In this document: in pieces, positions 10,093 through 19,345 of the stretch
Layout: every line of letters begins with the position of its first letter
Numbering within the stretch: position 1 is the first letter of the stretch
NCBI GenBank assembly: GCA_025057755.1
Contig: JANWVC010000005.1
Location: 62,001-126,000, forward strand
Length of the DNA: 64,000 nt
Origin: Limisphaera sp.
GTDB lineage: Bacteria; Verrucomicrobiota; Verrucomicrobiia; Limisphaerales; Limisphaeraceae
Direction: 5' to 3'
The notes under the pieces: generated by a model
Databases searched by the model: none
What the model saw: only the letters and a program-made list of their open reading frames with translations
What the model was told of the DNA's origin: nothing
Position numbers and translations under genes: made by a program

Positions 10093-11133
10093 ATGTCCAT
10101 CACGGAAAAAAGAGAAAAACCGTCGCCCGATCCAGAATTGCAGCGGCGAATTCAGGAACTCATCCGATACAAAGGCGGCGGATACAACGAAGCTGCTGTA
10201 GCCGACATCATCGAGAACGCTCTCAAACTGTTGACCGACGTGGCTGACAGCGGCGACGTCCGTGTGATTCAAACCGCAATCCGCGAGCTGCGTTATGCGT
10301 TCCGGTTGTTCGCGCCCTATGCCCGCGTGCGCAAAGTTGCAGTCTTTGGCTCCGCCCGCACTGCACCCCATAAACCGGAATATCAACAGGCTGTTGCGTT
10401 CGGCCGCAAAATCGCCGCCGCCGGTTTCATGGTCATCACCGGGGCTGGGCCGGGCATCATGCAGGCTGCCCACGAAGGCGCAGGCCCCGAGATGAGTTTT
10501 GGGGCCAACATTCGTCTGCCATGGGAACAAAATCCCAATCCCGTCATCCGCGAGGACAAAAAACTCGTTACCTTTAAATACTTTTTCACGCGCAAGCTCA
10601 TCTTTATCCGGCACGCAGACGCGGTGGCTTTGTTCCCGGGTGGCTTTGGAACATTGGACGAGGGATACGAAGCGCTCACCTTGATGCAAACAGGCAAAAG
10701 TCAGTTGATGCCACTGGTCTTGATCGACCGGCCGGGCGGCACCTACTGGAAAACGTGGGACCGACACGTGCGGGAGCACCTGCTGCGAGACGAACTGATT
10801 TCACCAGATGATCTTCACCTTTATCGGATTACCGACAACGTAGACGAAGCGGTGCGCATCATCACACGGTTTTACCGTAATTTCCATTCCACTCGGTTTG
10901 TGAAAGACCTTTTCGTCATTCGGCTCAAGCATCCACCAACCGATACCGCCCTGGCGGCGCTGAATGAAGACTTTGCCGACATTATCACGGGGCCTCCGAT
11001 TCATCGGATCGAACCCACGCCGGAAGAACAAGCGGAGGGGGATCACCTGGAGTTGCCCCGGATCGCATTCGGATTTAACCGTCGCGACTATGGCCGAATG
11101 CGCCTCATGATTGATGTGTTAAACCGTTTGTAG
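10093..11133 (+). CDS. LOG-family (lysine-decarboxylase-like) Rossmann protein
   Basis: The 346-residue protein carries the LOG signature PGGFGTLDE (about residue 182) and the glycine-rich GAGPGIMQAAHEGA. Both mark the nucleotide-5'-monophosphate phosphoribohydrolase family, once called lysine decarboxylase. Proteins of this fold release ribose 5-phosphate from nucleotides; a role as a cytokinin-activating enzyme or nucleotide salvage enzyme is inference. About 85 N-terminal residues precede the Rossmann core and about 80 follow it, so it is longer than minimal LOG proteins (about 200). It begins about 100 bases after the histidine kinase on the same strand and converges on the lyase gene downstream. 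Confidence 0.85.
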   Translation: MSITEKREKPSPDPELQRRIQELIRYKGGGYNEAAVADIIENALKLLTDVADSGDVRVIQTAIRELRYAFRLFAPYARVRKVAVFGSARTAPHKPEYQQAVAFGRKIAAAGFMVITGAGPGIMQAAHEGAGPEMSFGANIRLPWEQNPNPVIREDKKLVTFKYFFTRKLIFIRHADAVALFPGGFGTLDEGYEALTLMQTGKSQLMPLVLIDRPGGTYWKTWDRHVREHLLRDELISPDDLHLYRITDNVDEAVRIITRFYRNFHSTRFVKDLFVIRLKHPPTDTALAALNEDFADIITGPPIHRIEPTPEEQAEGDHLELPRIAFGFNRRDYGRMRLMIDVLNRL

Positions 11134-11183
11134 GTCATCAATAGCTTGCAGAGGAGCAAAGATCGGCCTGACCAACCAATGGC

Positions 11184-13391
11184 TCACCCGGGCGAAGGTC
11201 CCGCTTCAGGCGTGGCTCGGGTTGCTTCGGGGGAAGAAAGGTCCCTTTCCTCAAGCACCTCCAGACGCAGACAATCGTAAAGCACACCTTGCGTCCAGAT
11301 CGTTGCAGGCACATGCAAGCGGATGCAATTCTCGCCAAGACGCAACCAGGCGGCATCAAACCAAATCCGGCGCTCCGTCCAGTATCCTTCAATGCCGTCG
11401 CGGTGCATGGTGCCCGTGTATGGCAACAAGCCTGTGTCGCCGATTGGACGATCATTAACCGAGACTTCCACACGACAACCAGGGCCAGCGCCACAAAAGG
11501 CCAGCCGCAGTACAGCCCGACCTCGAACGAGCCGCGGCATCTGAAAGCGAATCGTCCACGTGGTGGACTCTACTTTAGGACGCCCTGAACTTGGCCCTGC
11601 CATGGAATCTGAGTTCTCGTCGGTTTCTTCCTCCTCGGGACTTTGCAGGCCCGCCCCGGCCACAATCCGTGGAGGCTGCACATAGTTCCAATCGCGTCGC
11701 CAATCACTGCGCCCAACTTCAAAGTCCACGTCCCGAGGAAACTCCTCCGGATACCGCAAATAGAGGCCCCATTGCCAATAATGATCCCCATGGCGAAACT
11801 CCCGTGCGCTGCGGTTCGGCACGCCGATCTGCCATACGATGTCACCCAGCCGATCCGAGGGCCATTTCACACAGCCTAGATCTTTCACCTCGCCCGAACG
11901 AAGATCGAAAGGGCCGTGCTGTAACTCTCCCCACAGCCCATCGGCAAAGGCCCGCAAGACCCAGCGGCCGGGTCGGACATGCCGGATTTCAAAAGATCCG
12001 TCTGAATTTGCACGCGTCCAAAACTGGTAGTACTTGGCGTCCCTTTGCCAGTCCACCTGAGCCGGAAATCCACCGAACCTTGTCTCTGCTCGACCTCTCA
12101 AGCTGGGACCAGCTCCATCGGCCATGCGCACAGGTGCCCCTGTCGGACTGAAGCTGTAACGACTCAGCGCTGGGACAAGCGCGACCGGATAATCCGGGGC
12201 TGTGACTCCCACCCAAAGGTTTCGCATATCGATCTCTCGCATCTCCTGACTGCCGAGCAGGATCCGACCTCGCACTGTGGCACGCTCGCATGCGGGCGGA
12301 TACTCCGGGTCCTGTACCCAGCCATAGGGCCATTGCGCCGACTCGGCACGGGCTCGTGCGAGGGCGTCCCGCCAAAGGTCGGTAGGTTCGGCCCCCTGAT
12401 TGCAATACAACACGACAGGCCCCACGAATTTGCTCCAAGCTTCCTCTGATTCAACGACCAACGAACTGCCACCATAATGGCTGCCGAGCCACATGTACAG
12501 CAGGGTGGGAGTACCCCCAGGATTAACATCCAGGTGGCCGGTCAGTTCGACCTTGGTCGGGCCCCCAGCGAGACTCTCGAACGACGGTTGCACCAACCAA
12601 ACGCCGACGCGGTGACGCGTGCTGCCCCAGCCATACGCTGGCACCTCGTACAAACGCGCGGCGTATGCATACTTGTGTTCCACTGTGCCGGCATACCGTC
12701 CGGTAACCAGCCTTCGTGCCTCCTTCAAGTTGGTCGGCTGTCCCAAATCCCAATCCGCAGGCGCTGGCATGAGCCTTTGCCGTCGTTCGTCCACGGAGAG
12801 AAAATCGAAAACGTCCGGATTTAGCTTGAGGGCGTACCGGGCTTCTCCAACCCGCAAAGGGGGCGCCCCCACCCGATGGCGCCAAACGGCACTGAGATAC
12901 AGGCAAGGCTCGCCCCGTCGCATGGCATAACGCACACTCATCTCCACTGAAGGGAGTTGCTGGGACGGGTCATGAAGAAACTCAGTGGCTACTTCGGCGA
13001 TTGCCCCACCATTGCTGGCCGGGTCAATGCGAACCCGCCCTTCTCGTCGGGTGCTCACGTTCATGCGGCCGACCCAGGACCAATAACCGCCCAGCGCGCC
13101 TCCCGGACTGCGCTGGGCGAGCAATTCCAACCCCGCATACCGAAGCGAGACCAATACCCCAGAGGCCTGCTCAATCCGCGCCGTTACAAGCCCGTTTTCG
13201 AGAATGAACTGACCGTTCGTCACGGTCAGCATCACAGGCACAGCCCTGGACTCCTGAACTGTCTGACCTGCAAAACATGCGGCAGATGTAGCAAGGGCCA
13301 AACCCCAGGCCAACCGCCGGACGGCGAGGAGTCTTGGGCCGACAAGGTAACAGTCTGTGTTAGCCGCTGTTATTCGAAACGCCGCCGCCAC
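11184..13391 (-). CDS. Rhamnogalacturonan lyase, polysaccharide lyase family 4 type
   Basis: This 735-residue secreted protein has the PL4 layout. A hydrophobic signal (about 26-42) precedes a large beta-sandwich catalytic domain (about 55-330, opening with the FILENGLVTARI block). A small fibronectin-III-like domain follows (about 365-470, VRGRILLG, and HVRPGRWVLRAFADG as in carboxypeptidase-regulatory-like folds). A C-terminal CBM-like jelly roll starts near 500 (RFQMPRLVRGRAVLRLAF). Enzymes of this type cleave the rhamnose-galacturonate backbone of pectin by beta-elimination. The frame opens with a GTG at 13391 that overlaps the end of the PEP-CTERM gene by 22 bases; a TTG at 13313, just before the signal core, is the other choice. 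It lies directly behind the PEP-CTERM gene on the same strand. Confidence 0.8.
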   Translation of the reverse strand: MAAAFRITAANTDCYLVGPRLLAVRRLAWGLALATSAACFAGQTVQESRAVPVMLTVTNGQFILENGLVTARIEQASGVLVSLRYAGLELLAQRSPGGALGGYWSWVGRMNVSTRREGRVRIDPASNGGAIAEVATEFLHDPSQQLPSVEMSVRYAMRRGEPCLYLSAVWRHRVGAPPLRVGEARYALKLNPDVFDFLSVDERRQRLMPAPADWDLGQPTNLKEARRLVTGRYAGTVEHKYAYAARLYEVPAYGWGSTRHRVGVWLVQPSFESLAGGPTKVELTGHLDVNPGGTPTLLYMWLGSHYGGSSLVVESEEAWSKFVGPVVLYCNQGAEPTDLWRDALARARAESAQWPYGWVQDPEYPPACERATVRGRILLGSQEMREIDMRNLWVGVTAPDYPVALVPALSRYSFSPTGAPVRMADGAGPSLRGRAETRFGGFPAQVDWQRDAKYYQFWTRANSDGSFEIRHVRPGRWVLRAFADGLWGELQHGPFDLRSGEVKDLGCVKWPSDRLGDIVWQIGVPNRSAREFRHGDHYWQWGLYLRYPEEFPRDVDFEVGRSDWRRDWNYVQPPRIVAGAGLQSPEEEETDENSDSMAGPSSGRPKVESTTWTIRFQMPRLVRGRAVLRLAFCGAGPGCRVEVSVNDRPIGDTGLLPYTGTMHRDGIEGYWTERRIWFDAAWLRLGENCIRLHVPATIWTQGVLYDCLRLEVLEERDLSSPEATRATPEAGPSPG

Positions 13392-14137
13392 ACGAGAAAC
13401 ATTAGGCCACCCAACGTTATCAGAGCCGGCAGAGCCGGCTCGGGGATTAGCCAGGCGACCGTCAAGCTTGGACGCGCAGCCGAGTTGGTATTCTCGCGGG
13501 AACCAAAAGCAAATCCACGACCCCCTTCCGTGGTGGCAAAATCCACGATGAATGTCGCCAAGCCCCCCGCTGCCAACCGGCTGCTCAAAAAGTTCACCAG
13601 ATTTGTGCCGCTGATCGAAGCGATTCCTGCCGTGTTGTCCGCCACCTCATTGCCGAGCGCATCGTCAAAACTCGTCACCCGTGAGGGATCGAACGTATTG
13701 GCTGAGACCCATTCAGCACCGCGGGTATCAAACGTTAGCGTCAGTTCATCCCAATTCTGTGGGGTATTGCCCGCTACGTCGTTCAAACCGAGAATCCGCA
13801 ATCGACCGGTTGTCAGGGTATCATTGCGCGTACCGCCCGTTACCTTGGTCAACCGAAGATTGGCATCCACCAGTTGAGCGTCGAGCGGCAATCCGGAGAG
13901 ATCAAATCGCACGTAAGCAAAAAAGTCTCTCGCAGTTCCGTTGGCGAAAATGTCCAAATAGTCGAGCGTTCCATAGTTTACGCTTTGATTGACGCCAAAT
14001 CGGACGAATGTATCCGCAACCGGAATGAATGCGTTGGTCTGAATCTCTTGCCCTAGGGCCCGAGGTAATGAACAGAGCGGAGCCATGGCAACCACAAGCC
14101 AGCAAAGGGAACGCAACATTTTCATCGCGCGGTACAT
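13370..14137 (-). CDS. PEP-CTERM sorting-domain protein with DNRLRE-like domain
   Basis: The secreted protein has about 255 residues. A signal peptide (CWLVVAMAPLCSLPRALG) is followed by a beta-sandwich that resembles the DNRLRE repeat domain (ADTFVRFG, FFAYVRFDLSGLP, LVDANLRL). The C-terminus is a PEP-CTERM tail: IPEPALPAL, a hydrophobic helix and the basic end VWRRRFE. Such tails are recognised and cut by exosortases, which sit in the inner membrane and are usually encoded with exopolysaccharide genes. I chose the ATG at 14137; ATGs at 14125 and 14119 are also possible, and a GTG at 14182 would add a hydrophilic stretch before the signal. The coding region overlaps the lyase gene, so the two may be one transcription unit. 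Confidence 0.85.
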   Translation of the reverse strand: MYRAMKMLRSLCWLVVAMAPLCSLPRALGQEIQTNAFIPVADTFVRFGVNQSVNYGTLDYLDIFANGTARDFFAYVRFDLSGLPLDAQLVDANLRLTKVTGGTRNDTLTTGRLRILGLNDVAGNTPQNWDELTLTFDTRGAEWVSANTFDPSRVTSFDDALGNEVADNTAGIASISGTNLVNFLSSRLAAGGLATFIVDFATTEGGRGFAFGSRENTNSAARPSLTVAWLIPEPALPALITLGGLMFLVWRRRFE

Positions 14138-14542
14138 TTCATTGTGGATTGGATTTTTGATCCTGATCGGTTTCACACGCACAGTTCGGCATTATGCCAA
14201 ACTTACTGAAATCGGCCATGACCAATATTGGCCAGGGCACGGGCTGGTCCAGCTTCCGCATGCTCGATGCTCGGCTGGCCTCAGAGACAAGCCCGAAAGC
14301 CAGGAGCTCACCGTTCGGATTGGAGGCCCCGGTTTGCCGGATATGTGTGGACAGCTTCGATCTGCTCAGGCCTGATGGCCGATGAAGGCTGAAACGTCCC
14401 ACGTACATCAAGTCCACTTCGTGCCAGAGGCACGCGCACGGAACAGGGTGGCGTCGGGGCCGATCGCGCGATGTACTCTTTGCCGATTTCCCAAAACGAT
14501 CTGAGGCCTGGGCAAGACAAAAGCCGACTTTTTGAGGAAAGC
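14138..14542. other. Intergenic region, no gene seen
   Basis: About 400 bases separate the PEP-CTERM gene start from the end of the EamA gene, both on the minus strand. It should hold the promoter of the PEP-CTERM/lyase unit. I found a CATAAT hexamer near 14191-14196 on the minus strand but no convincing -35 partner, and no open frame with family features. Confidence 0.35.
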
Positions 14543-15487
14543 TTAGGGCCCAACCGGCGGATCTGACCGCGGACTGCCTGAGACAGAGGTTGCTGTGGGA
14601 CCAGCCTGTTGGCCTAGCCAGACCCCGGCAACAATAAGAACCAAGGCAATCGGAAAGCTTGTCGAAACAGTCTCTCCCAGAAGCCAATGTGCCCAAAGTA
14701 GGGTGGTCAGTGGAATGAGGTTATTGAACAGCAGCACGCGACTGGTCGGCCAATGTTTCAGAGCCCATGTCCACAGACCAAAGGCCGCGACGCCGCCGGC
14801 AAGTACGCAATAACCCTGCACTGCAACAAGATCGAATCGCCACGGCACCGACTGACGCAGCAACTCTGCGCCTGCGACTGGCGCCAGCCATACAGCGGCC
14901 CGCCACATGGTTTGAGCGGTTACCTCAGCTGGCGGCAGACGCTGTCCAAGCCAGCGGCTTTGCCAGCCGTAATGCGCCCAAAGAAAACTGGCCAGCAATC
15001 CGAGAAGCTCACCCTTCCATCGCACCGGATTTCCCCCGATGGCCGGTGCCATCAAAATGGCGACGCCGGCCAGACCCAGCATCGCCGCCGCCCATCGTCG
15101 GAAAAAACCAGACCTGGCACCGGACCATCCCTCAGCCAACAAAGCCCAGAGTGGCGCGGCCGCCAGTAAGACAGCCACGTGCGAAGCCGCCGTATGACGG
15201 AGCGCTTCGTTAAATGCAACGATGTACATCGCCAGGCTAAAGCCACCCCGCCACCAGAGCGATCGCTGCAAACCCCGCGGCACAGGCTGCCATTCTTGAC
15301 ACGATGCGCCCCGGCGCAGCCATAGCGATAACAGAACTCCTGCACAGAAAAACCTTGTACAGCCTGTAAAGACAGGCGGCCAATCTTGCACCAAGTACCG
15401 AACGCCGGTGTTGTTGCCGCCCCACAGGAAGGTCGCCACAACCAACCCGAGCGTCAGTCGGGCCGTGGATGTCGAATGCACTTGCAT
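14543..15487 (-). CDS. EamA/DMT-superfamily membrane transporter
   Basis: The 314-residue protein has about ten hydrophobic segments in two repeats, as in the EamA (DUF6, drug/metabolite transporter) family of inner-membrane exporters. The first repeat opens with LGLVVATFLWGGNNTGVRY, close to the family start (helix 1 with a conserved W-G-x-N pattern). The second repeat starts near residue 160 (GELLGLLASFLWAHYGWQS). The substrate is unknown; relatives export amino acids, metabolites or drugs. The ATG at 15487 places the first helix correctly. It is transcribed alone or with an upstream region of about 160 bases that holds no gene. Confidence 0.85.
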   Translation of the reverse strand: MQVHSTSTARLTLGLVVATFLWGGNNTGVRYLVQDWPPVFTGCTRFFCAGVLLSLWLRRGASCQEWQPVPRGLQRSLWWRGGFSLAMYIVAFNEALRHTAASHVAVLLAAAPLWALLAEGWSGARSGFFRRWAAAMLGLAGVAILMAPAIGGNPVRWKGELLGLLASFLWAHYGWQSRWLGQRLPPAEVTAQTMWRAAVWLAPVAGAELLRQSVPWRFDLVAVQGYCVLAGGVAAFGLWTWALKHWPTSRVLLFNNLIPLTTLLWAHWLLGETVSTSFPIALVLIVAGVWLGQQAGPTATSVSGSPRSDPPVGP

Positions 15488-15650
15488 CCGAGAGGTCAGC
15501 GCGAGCGCTTTTCATGGATAGCCCCGGCGTGATCCAACGCAACACCTAGATTCCAAACCGAAGGTGACAAGCACGCCGCTCGCGAGCGGACATTGCTTTC
15601 ATGTGGGTCAGTGCTTGGCGACATTGGCGAGATAGGATAAACGTAAGTCC

Positions 15651-16070
15651 ATGCACCATACACCGGGCTTCCTGGCGCTGGTCAATGAGGCCAAGAAACA
15701 CATTCAAGAGATCACGGTAGCAGAGTTACGAGCCCGTTTGGGGCTAAATCCACAAGCCGTGTTAGTGGACGTCCGTGAGGACCACGAGTGGCAGGCCGGC
15801 CATGCCCAAGGCGCCGTCCATCTGAGCCGCGGAATTTTCGAACGTGACTTGGAGCGCCGATTCCCGGACAAGGAGACCGAATTGATCTTGTATTGCGGCG
15901 GCGGGTACCGATCTGCCTTGGCCGCAGATGCAGCCCAACGAATGGGATACCGCCGGGTGGCTTCGCTCATGGGGGGATACCGAGCCTTGCTGTTGGCCGA
16001 ATGGCCCATCGTCACGGAACCGAACACGGGAAATTCGGACGCCAGTGAGCACCATCAGCAGAGTCCTTGA
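15651..16070 (+). CDS. Rhodanese-like sulfurtransferase domain protein
   Basis: A single rhodanese domain of 139 residues covers almost the whole protein. The domain opens with ITVAELRARLG and the CH2A-type VLVDVREDHEWQAGHAQGAVHL. The active-site loop is CGGGYRS with catalytic C82, which should carry a persulfide. The C-terminal block GYRRVASLMGGYRAL is typical. Six-residue loops of this type act on sulfur compounds rather than phosphate. The partner and substrate are unknown. It faces the lipoprotein gene head to tail (convergent). Confidence 0.88.
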   Translation: MHHTPGFLALVNEAKKHIQEITVAELRARLGLNPQAVLVDVREDHEWQAGHAQGAVHLSRGIFERDLERRFPDKETELILYCGGGYRSALAADAAQRMGYRRVASLMGGYRALLLAEWPIVTEPNTGNSDASEHHQQSP

Positions 16071-16149
16071 CCAAAACCTGGCCCTGATACGGAGGCCTCA
16101 GGCATTCTAACACCATCTCACAAGCCGCGCAGTCCGTGAACACCCTGCA

Positions 16150-16308
16150 TCAACGGCCTTCCAAGATTCCGGTCGGCAAACCGGTCTCCCAATGCTTCGG
16201 CGTGTTCCATGGGCGAGCCGACCGGTTGGCAGGATCGGTCGAACTGCAGCCTGTAGCCGTCAACCAAACCATCAACCAAAACACCAGCGACCAGCCAGAA
16301 GCGTTCAT
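16150..16308 (-). CDS. Small lipoprotein (52 residues)
   Basis: From the ATG at 16308 the frame gives a short N-region, a hydrophobic core (WSLVFWLMVWL) and the lipobox TATGCSS, so the cysteine would be lipidated and the mature chain anchored in a membrane. The mature part is only about 32 residues, with the motif RPWNTPKHWETGLP. I recognise this style of tiny lipoprotein from Verrucomicrobiota genomes, without a known function. It begins 7 bases after the stop codon of the coiled-coil protein on the same strand, so both are probably co-transcribed and may act together at the envelope. The frame could be extended upstream to 16395, but that would bury the signal. Confidence 0.72.
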   Translation of the reverse strand: MNASGWSLVFWLMVWLTATGCSSTDPANRSARPWNTPKHWETGLPTGILEGR

Positions 16309-16315
16309 GCGTGGA

Positions 16316-17086
16316 TTAGGAAGCCGGATGGGCTGGTATGACCTCGTCGCCCTCGACAGGTTCGCCCAGTTTCCATTGCGGAACCAGATTGGCAATTGCC
16401 CGGTTCTTCTCCACGGTGCGAACCACGGCTTTGCCCACCAGTTGGCCGTTGCGGCTGATCAGCAGTTCTCCGTGTTCCACCAGGCCGTGAACCTCTCCCA
16501 CATTAACGACAATGAACTCCCACTTGGGATCATATGCCACGACCTGGCCTCGCAACTGTGCGGGCAGTCGAACCACATGGTCACTCCCACCCACAAGGCG
16601 GGCCAACTCGTTGGTTAACCGGGCGTTGGCACGAATTAATGCCTGAATTTCTTCTTTTTGGACCTCAACCTGTTCAACCAGACGCCGGTTGAGCTGGACC
16701 ACCTCTTTGACCTGTTCCACAGGGATTCCGGCCGCATTCCAGCTCGCCAACGCTGCACGGGCATCCTCGAGGTCGATTCGGGTCTTCTTGAGCTCTTCCT
16801 CCAGTTGAGCGGCACGGCGACTCTGAGTTTCTGCTGTGGCCACGGCCTCGTCTCGTTCTTTGCGCGCGCCAGCAATCTCACCTTCCACCTTTTTCAACTG
16901 TGCGATGGTTTGATTCAGTTGTTGTTGGGTCGAAGCCAGCTCGGTCTGCGCCTGTTCTCTTTGGGCACGTTCATTGTCCCGATCCAGCTTCAGTGCCTCG
17001 AACTTCCCGCGTACCTGGAAGAGATTCAACCCGGCCGCGGCCAGCCCAGCCACCAGCGCAATGATGAGACTGATGCGAATCAGCAT
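16316..17086 (-). CDS. Membrane-anchored coiled-coil protein, function unknown
   Basis: The protein has 256 residues. One N-terminal membrane helix (about 4-22) is followed by a long charged coiled coil (about 30-165, rich in E, Q, R, K and A heptads). The C-terminal domain of about 80 residues looks beta-rich (GQVVAYDPKWEFIVVNVGE, ELLISRNGQLVGKAVV). The layout of membrane helix, coiled coil and small beta domain recalls MreC-like scaffold proteins, but I cannot assign it to that family. It probably works on the periplasmic side of the inner membrane. A 52-residue lipoprotein gene follows 7 bases later. Confidence 0.75.
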   Translation of the reverse strand: MLIRISLIIALVAGLAAAGLNLFQVRGKFEALKLDRDNERAQREQAQTELASTQQQLNQTIAQLKKVEGEIAGARKERDEAVATAETQSRRAAQLEEELKKTRIDLEDARAALASWNAAGIPVEQVKEVVQLNRRLVEQVEVQKEEIQALIRANARLTNELARLVGGSDHVVRLPAQLRGQVVAYDPKWEFIVVNVGEVHGLVEHGELLISRNGQLVGKAVVRTVEKNRAIANLVPQWKLGEPVEGDEVIPAHPAS

Positions 17087-17467
17087 GTGTCCGTCCTCTC
17101 CGCTGCGATCAATAATTCTAGGCTAAGACGCATAAGGTTTGGATGTCAATCGCCATTCCCGGGACAGACGGCTCCTCGGACCTGATCGTCTTGCGAACTT
17201 CCCGTATGAAAATGACGGCAAGTCGGTGAAACAAAAAAGGGCAAGACGGGATGACCATGGGTCGTTGAGCCTGGCTAGCTTGGGAGCGTGGGCGCATCCC
17301 CTGCGGCTGCGCAGGTTGGAGAGGATCGGTCTGTGCTTTTACAGGGGACGTCTCGACTGTGGTTCCATATCTGGCCAGTACTAAGCCCATGGTCTCTCGT
17401 TTGCCCTCTGGCGCGCGGACCATGGGGATCCACAACATGGTCGGCTCTGCATCGTCCCTGCGCGGAG
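17087..17467. other. Intergenic region, no gene seen
   Basis: About 380 bases lie between argA and the coiled-coil gene, both on the minus strand. A minus-strand open frame of about 106 codons exists, but its composition (many P, Q and R) and lack of motifs argue against it. A promoter for the coiled-coil/lipoprotein pair should be here. No RNA gene was recognised. Confidence 0.35.
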
Positions 17468-18745
17468 TCAGAGCTTCTTGATTAAAATCTTGGATCGCCG
17501 CCCGCTCTGTTCGTACTTATCGCGTCGGGCGGGTGGGAGATCCTCTGGCGAGCCCTCTGCGAAGCCAGCCTTGGTCTGGAAATACGTAAACGTTTGCGTC
17601 GAAAGAGCAAAAAGCGTGCGCAAGCCCAGCTCGCGAGCACGATTTTCGACGAATTGAATCAGTTTCCGCCCGATCCCTTGGTTTTCGTGACTGGGCTTGA
17701 CATACAGACAAGCCAGCTCACCCTTGGCTTCCTCGGGATAGACATGCAACGCCACGCAGGCCACAGGGTTGCGGTCAATCTCGAAAAGGAAATAGTCGCC
17801 AATTTGCTTTTCGATACTGGCCCGGCTGCGACGCATCAGCTCTTCCGTAGCCATGGCCTGTTGAATCAGTGAGTAAATCGTGCGCGCATCCTTCTTTTGA
17901 GCCCGTCGGATTTGTTGATACTCGTCGGCATAAACGAGTGTGCCAATCCCCTCATTGGAGAACACTTCCGCCAGCAAACCTTCACTGATCCGCCCGTTAA
18001 TAATGTGGACTCGCTGCACGCCGGCACGACAGGCTGCAGCCGCATGCCGGGCCTTGGAGAGCAAATCGTCTGGGAAACCCTGAGGCTGCTGCTCCAGCAA
18101 CGCTTCCAAATCTGCCACTAGAATCTGCCGGATCGGCCGGCCGGCATGTTCCAAAGCGTCGTGAGTCGTAACGTAAATGAGCTTGACCGCCTTCAGGGAC
18201 GTGGCCACTGCCACGGCTATACTATCCGAATTCACGCGATAAGTGTGGCCTTCTCCGTCGAAGCCCAAAGGCGGGATCACGGGCAAAATGGCGTGATCCA
18301 ACAACGTTTGCAGCAGTTCGGTATCCACCCGCTCCACCTTGCCGGTGAACAACTGATCCACTCCATGCAAGATGCCTGCCGGGTAGGCCACAATGGCGTT
18401 GGGACAGACCGCTCGTAGATCGGTGGCGGCCAAACCTTCCAGAATCTCATGCGTCAGACGGTTCGAGGCCATCAAGGCCAGGCGCAACGTTGTGGCGTCC
18501 GTCACGCCGTCACCGTCGAGGTCTGAAGGTTGCACATTCTGCTCGCGGGCCAGGGCCTGAATCTGGGCCGAAGCGCCGTGCACCAAAACCACTCGAATGT
18601 TGAGCGATCGAAGCACGGCGATGTCCAAAAGCAGATTCGGAAAGTTTTCATCGGTGACCACGGCGCCATCCAATGCGATGACAAAGGTGCGCTCGCGGAA
18701 TTGGGGAACGTACTGCAGGATGCCTCTTAGATCGGTGGGTTTCAC
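17468..18745 (-). CDS. argA: N-acetylglutamate synthase (amino-acid N-acetyltransferase)
   Basis: The enzyme acetylates L-glutamate with acetyl-CoA, the first step of arginine synthesis. It has the classical ArgA layout: an amino-acid-kinase-like domain (about 1-280) with TDLRGILQYVPQFR, VLVHGASAQIQ and PPLGFDGEGHTYRVNSD, and a C-terminal GNAT domain (about 285-425) with CLYVKPSHENQGIGRKL as acetyl-CoA loop. About 425 residues is the usual length. I chose the GTG at 18745, which has GGAAG about 8 bases upstream and gives a start close to the TDLRGIL block. TTG at 18772 and GTG at 18769 are alternatives adding 8-9 residues. It stands alone on the minus strand. Confidence 0.92.
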   Translation of the reverse strand: MKPTDLRGILQYVPQFRERTFVIALDGAVVTDENFPNLLLDIAVLRSLNIRVVLVHGASAQIQALAREQNVQPSDLDGDGVTDATTLRLALMASNRLTHEILEGLAATDLRAVCPNAIVAYPAGILHGVDQLFTGKVERVDTELLQTLLDHAILPVIPPLGFDGEGHTYRVNSDSIAVAVATSLKAVKLIYVTTHDALEHAGRPIRQILVADLEALLEQQPQGFPDDLLSKARHAAAACRAGVQRVHIINGRISEGLLAEVFSNEGIGTLVYADEYQQIRRAQKKDARTIYSLIQQAMATEELMRRSRASIEKQIGDYFLFEIDRNPVACVALHVYPEEAKGELACLYVKPSHENQGIGRKLIQFVENRARELGLRTLFALSTQTFTYFQTKAGFAEGSPEDLPPARRDKYEQSGRRSKILIKKL

Positions 18746-18816
18746 AATTGACGCTTCCGGGACCAGCACCAACCCATGTAAGAATTTGCTACCCCGACAT
18801 GCGGCCTTGAGTCGCC

Positions 18817-19167
18817 TCAGAGGGGCTTCGCCTGTCGGCCTTCCGTTTGCAGGACGTGGCTGGCACCCAATAGAGGCTCCGGATCACAGTCCCGGTACCG
18901 CAGCCCCTGACGGGGCGCCGCCATCATGGGTGCGACCGTGTCGCGCCATCGCATATAATGCGCAGTGCTCTTATGAGCGGCTGCAGCCTCCGCAGACCGA
19001 TAAATCTCCACCAGCACAAACCGGGTCGGGTCATCTTCCTGTTGCAACACGTCAAATCGAATGACGCCCGGCTCCTTCCGACTTTCGCGGGCGTTGGCAC
19101 GTGTCGCTTCCAAAAACCCGGCGACGCACTCGGGCTTTACCTGGACGTGAACGTGAACAATGTGCAT
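18817..19167 (-). CDS. Antibiotic-biosynthesis-monooxygenase-fold protein (ABM/YgiN-like)
   Basis: The 116-residue protein shows the ABM dimeric alpha/beta-barrel pattern. MHIVHVHVQVKPECVAGFL is the first strand and helix, then EPGVIRFDVLQQEDDPTRFVLVEIYRSAEA, and KSTAHYMRWRDTVAPMM as the last helix. Family members are cofactor-free quinol monooxygenases or related isomerases such as LsrG; which applies cannot be decided. The ATG at 19167 starts right at the first strand; a GTG at 19176 adds three residues. It is divergent from rarA, with about 180 bases between them. Confidence 0.8.
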   Translation of the reverse strand: MHIVHVHVQVKPECVAGFLEATRANARESRKEPGVIRFDVLQQEDDPTRFVLVEIYRSAEAAAAHKSTAHYMRWRDTVAPMMAAPRQGLRYRDCDPEPLLGASHVLQTEGRQAKPL

Positions 19168-19345
19168 GCGAACCACCGTTTGGCCCGAACCTTACCGCAG
19201 TCCCGGCGCCGGGCGCAATCGCGTCGAAGGGGCGTCCGCTCGTTTCGGTGGCCGGCTCCCAGTACGTCGGGAGTACTCTGGGTTGGCCGAAGCACCCGGC
19301 ATTTCCCGCTTGGGGTCGTGCTTTGCCTGTGCATATCCTTGCCTT

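Noticed and set aside
17118..17438. Minus-strand frame of about 106 codons between argA and the coiled-coil gene
   Set aside because: Proline-, glutamine- and arginine-rich, with no signal, domain or membrane segment.
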